Positions 61,422 through 64,000 of a DNA stretch of 64,000 bases are shown here, piece after piece. The first letter of the stretch is position 1, and each line of letters starts with the position of its first letter. The DNA lies in assembly GCF_003325375.1 (NCBI RefSeq), contig NZ_CP030862.1, positions 1,057,501 through 1,121,500 on the forward strand. Reading direction: 5' to 3'. The position numbers and the translations under genes were made by a program. The notes below the pieces were generated by a model. That model was not told where the DNA came from. It did not search any database and saw nothing but the letters and a program-made list of their open reading frames with translations. This stretch comes from Streptomyces globosus. Lineage in GTDB: Bacteria > Actinomycetota > Actinomycetes > Streptomycetales > Streptomycetaceae.

Positions 61422-62680
61422 CCGCCCCGCTGAGCACCCTCACCGTCCCCTCGGCGACCCTGCGCGCCCTCGCCTCGACCGAGCCCTCCGCCGCAGGGAG
61501 CCGCCTCGTCTGCGACGTCCGCCGCTCCAAGCGGCTCGTCCTGCTCCGGGCCATCCTCGACGCCGCCTCCTCCCGCGGCGGCCGCGCCGCCCAGGCCGCC
61601 GACCACTGGGCCCTGCTGGAAGAAGCCGAACGGCACGCCCCCGACGCCGTCCACGACGTCCTGCACTACCCCGCCACCGGCGTCTGGGCCGAGGAGACCC
61701 TCCGCCGCCTGCACGACCCGGCCGGCCCGCCCCCCGACCTCGCCCACCTCGGCGCCCTCGCCGCCGCGGCCGCCCTGCGGGCCGGCATCGCCTTCAAGGC
61801 CGTCCTGCGGCCCGCGGGCGGCCGCCTCGCCCTGCCCACCCTCGGGGTGCTCCGCCCGCCCCGGCCCGGCCCCCTCGCCCTCACCGAGCACTCCTGGGAC
61901 CCCGACGACCCCGCAGCCCTCTCCCTGCACACCCTTCCCGACGGCCGCACCAGCCTCGACGACCTCGACCCCTACCGCGCCGCGGGCCACACCCGCCCCG
62001 CGCCCGTCCGCGCCGCCCGCCGCCTCACCCCCAAGGGCCACAAACGCTGGGACACCCAGTGGACCGGCGCCCTCACCCTCCTGGAGCGCTACGACACCGC
62101 CCGCGCCGAGGAGGCCGCCCTCCTCCTGCGCTCCGTCGTCCCGCTCGCCGGCGGATCCCGCTCCCACGGCGCCACCCTGCCCGCCGCCGCCGGCTCCGTC
62201 CTCGCCCGCGCCCAGGCCCCGCCCGCCCTGGCCGCCACGCTCGTCCACGAGGTCCAGCACGGCAAACTGACCGCCCTCGCCGACGTCCTCCCCCTGCACA
62301 CCGCAGACCGGACCCCGCGGCACTGGGCCCCCTGGCGCACCGACCCGCGCCCCCTGGACGGCCTGCTGCACGGCACGTACGCCCACCTGGCCCTCGCCGG
62401 CTACTGGCAGCGCGCCGCCCTCTACGGATCCCGCGGCGCATGGGCCCGCCACGCCCGCATCCGCGCCCAGGTCGCGGCCGTCCTGCCCGAACTGCGCGCC
62501 CACCCCCGACTGACCATCGCAGGACGCGAGTTCACCGACGCGATGGCCGAGGCGGAGCGCGCCATGGACGAGCTGCCGCCACCCGGCGACCGGTACGCCG
62601 CCGCCCGCCGCGCCGTCGAGCGGGCCCGCCGCGCCTGGTACGCGCAACACCCCGAAGTCGACCCGTCCGCACAGGGCTGA
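61418..62680 (+). CDS. HExxH-motif protein of the Fxs system
   Basis: A 420-residue protein with PALAATLVHEVQHGKLTAL, a zincin-like HExxH motif (His277, Glu278, His281). The N-terminal part (TVPSATLRALASTEPSAAG...RLVLLRAILDAASSRGGRAAQAADHWALLEEAERHAPDAV) and the C-terminal helices match the HEXXH-domain family found beside FxsB. Whether it cleaves or otherwise modifies the peptide is unknown. GTG overlaps the FxsB stop by 4 bp, fixing the start. FxsT follows after 64 bp. Confidence 0.85.
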   Translation: MTAPLSTLTVPSATLRALASTEPSAAGSRLVCDVRRSKRLVLLRAILDAASSRGGRAAQAADHWALLEEAERHAPDAVHDVLHYPATGVWAEETLRRLHDPAGPPPDLAHLGALAAAAALRAGIAFKAVLRPAGGRLALPTLGVLRPPRPGPLALTEHSWDPDDPAALSLHTLPDGRTSLDDLDPYRAAGHTRPAPVRAARRLTPKGHKRWDTQWTGALTLLERYDTARAEEAALLLRSVVPLAGGSRSHGATLPAAAGSVLARAQAPPALAATLVHEVQHGKLTALADVLPLHTADRTPRHWAPWRTDPRPLDGLLHGTYAHLALAGYWQRAALYGSRGAWARHARIRAQVAAVLPELRAHPRLTIAGREFTDAMAEAERAMDELPPPGDRYAAARRAVERARRAWYAQHPEVDPSAQG

Positions 62681-62744
62681 CGGGCCGTCGGCTGCGGTAC
62701 CTTTTCAACCCCGTCCACCGCCCGGATTCCAGGGAGACGGCCGC

Positions 62745-64000
62745 ATGACCACCGGTATTCGGCAGGAACGCGACCCGGCCCCCGCGCGGCCGCAGCGCTT
62801 CGTCATCAGCTTCGCCGGCTTCAACCGGCCCTGGGCCGTGTGGATCGCCTACCGGCTGGAGGAGCACGGCCACCGCGTCGCCCTCCAGCGCTGGGACCCC
62901 CAGTCCGCCGGCGGCCTCACCCAGGCCCTCGACGACCTCGCCCGCGGCGGCAGCCGCGTCCTCCTCGTCCTCAGCGAGCGCTACTTCTCCGCCGGCACCC
63001 ACTCCGAGCAGGAGTGGAACACCGCCCTGCGGGCCGCCCACGACAACCACCCCGGCCGGTTCGCCGCCGTCTGCCTCACCGACGCCCCCCTGCCCAGCGC
63101 CGTCGCCGTCCTGGAGAAGACCGACCTGTGGGGCCTCGACGCGTACGAGGCCGAGTACCGCGTCCTGCGCCGCCTGGAGCTGCCCACCGACCGCGTCGGC
63201 ACCGAGACCGGCCGCCGCGGCCCCCGCTTCCCCAACGACCCGCCCGAGATCTGGGGCCGCGTCCCCCGCCGCAACCCCCGCTTCACCGGCCGCAACGACG
63301 TCATCGGCAGGCTCCGCGCCGCCCTCGCCGAAGCCCCGCCCGGCGCCTCCATCGTCACCCTCCTCGGCCTCTCCGGAGTCGGCAAGACCCAGGTCGCCAC
63401 CGAGTACGCCTACCGCTTCGCCTCCGAGTACGACGTCGTCTGGTGGGTCCCCGCCGAGGACCGCCCCACCCTCCGCGAACGCCTCGCCGACCTCGCCCCC
63501 GAGCTGGGCCTGCCGCGCGGCGCCGGCAGCTACGGCGAGCAGATCCGGGCCGTCCTGGAGGCGCTGCGGCGCGGAACCCCGTACAACCGCTGGCTGATGG
63601 TCTTCGACGGCTGCGACAACCCCGACGACCTCACCGACATGCTGCCCTCCGGCGCCGGCGACGTCATCATCACCTCCCGCAACCGCGAATGGGCCTCCCG
63701 GCACACCAGCCTCGTCGAGGTCCCCCTCTACGCCCGGCCCGAGTCGGTCACCTTCATCCGCCGCCGCGCCCACCGCCTCACCGGCGAGGAGGCCGACCAG
63801 CTCGCCGAAGCACTGGAGGACTACCCGCTCGCCCTCGACCAGACCGCCGGCTGGCTCGCCGACTCGCCCCTGACCGTCGGCGACTACCTGGGGCTGCTGC
63901 GCCGCCGCCTGGACTCCCACGAGGCCGTCACCGTCTCCGACGACTACCCGCTGCCCTTCCCCACCGCCCTGGCCATACTCCTCAACAACGTCCGGGAGAA
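62745..64000 (+). CDS. fxsT: FxsT: TIR-like/STAND NTPase protein (3' end beyond window)
   Basis: At least 418 residues, open to the window edge. Residues 15-140 form a TIR-like domain (RFVISFAGFNRPWAVWIAYRLEEHGHRVALQRWDPQSAGGLTQAL...RVLLVLSERYF). Next is an NB-ARC-type NTPase with Walker A TLLGLSGVGKTQVATEYAYRF (near 205) and Walker B WLMVFDGCDNPDDL, then ITSRNREW and LALDQTAGWLA. TPR repeats are expected beyond the window. ATG follows AGGGAG. TIR plus STAND is a common abortive-infection layout, so this may be the effector or sensor of the cluster. Confidence 0.88.
   Translation, partial: MTTGIRQERDPAPARPQRFVISFAGFNRPWAVWIAYRLEEHGHRVALQRWDPQSAGGLTQALDDLARGGSRVLLVLSERYFSAGTHSEQEWNTALRAAHDNHPGRFAAVCLTDAPLPSAVAVLEKTDLWGLDAYEAEYRVLRRLELPTDRVGTETGRRGPRFPNDPPEIWGRVPRRNPRFTGRNDVIGRLRAALAEAPPGASIVTLLGLSGVGKTQVATEYAYRFASEYDVVWWVPAEDRPTLRERLADLAPELGLPRGAGSYGEQIRAVLEALRRGTPYNRWLMVFDGCDNPDDLTDMLPSGAGDVIITSRNREWASRHTSLVEVPLYARPESVTFIRRRAHRLTGEEADQLAEALEDYPLALDQTAGWLADSPLTVGDYLGLLRRRLDSHEAVTVSDDYPLPFPTALAILLNNVRE

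Overview
The window is typical high-GC streptomycete chromosome. The gene order (dasR-dasABC, GH3, nagB, PdtaS-type kinase, wblE, lipid kinase, sigH/anti-sigma, then malic enzyme, amino-acid ABC transporter, sodX/sodN) matches from memory the S. coelicolor core region around SCO5231-SCO5261. Accessory DNA is spliced into this backbone. No tRNA, rRNA or CRISPR array was seen.

Layout. 1-6665: chitobiose/GlcNAc uptake and use, namely DasR regulator, DasABC importer, GH3 glucosaminidase and NagB, with dre-like operators. 7.2-14.6 kb: sensor kinase, WblE, lipid kinase, SigH with its anti-sigma partner, a UBP zinc finger and a Na+/H+ antiporter. 14.7-24.5 kb: a PLP-enzyme gene interrupted by an ~8.9 kb serine-integrase element. 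The element supplies a new 5' end to its target gene and carries small regulators, a Nudix hydrolase, a resolvase and a lower-GC three-gene Rad50-like ATPase/REase-like/winged-helix operon (ABC-3C/Lamassu-like defence). Its integrase has an in-frame amber codon. 24.6-42.7 kb: amidase, flavohaemoglobin/NsrR, family 2B encapsulin with polyprenyl synthase, snapalysin with LysR, adhesin-like/PadR pair, oxidoreductase, malic enzyme, amino-acid ABC transporter, methyltransferase and zinc-finger protein.

42.8-49.4 kb: sodN is the target of a second, decayed island. The intact sodN and a displaced sodN 3' end (184-bp imperfect direct repeats) bracket about 6 kb with a tyrosine-integrase relic, a HAD/methyltransferase/phosphotransferase/unknown gene set and a divergent HTH-TPR/Nudix pair.

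49.4-53.0 kb: HTH-DUF5753/DUF6879 pair, another HTH-TPR regulator and small zinc-finger-like proteins.

53.1-64.0 kb (runs off the end): one co-directional cluster joining a vWA-MoxR-associated conflict-type module (trypsin-fold protease protein, MoxR AAA+ ATPase, vWA/repeat protein) to an FxS-type peptide-modification module (FxsA-like peptide, radical SAM FxsB, HExxH protein, TIR-like/NTPase FxsT). GTGA stop/start overlaps knit the genes together. This cluster and the element-borne three-gene operon are the strongest candidates for a little-studied biological system.

All family names come from reading the translated sequence without database searches.
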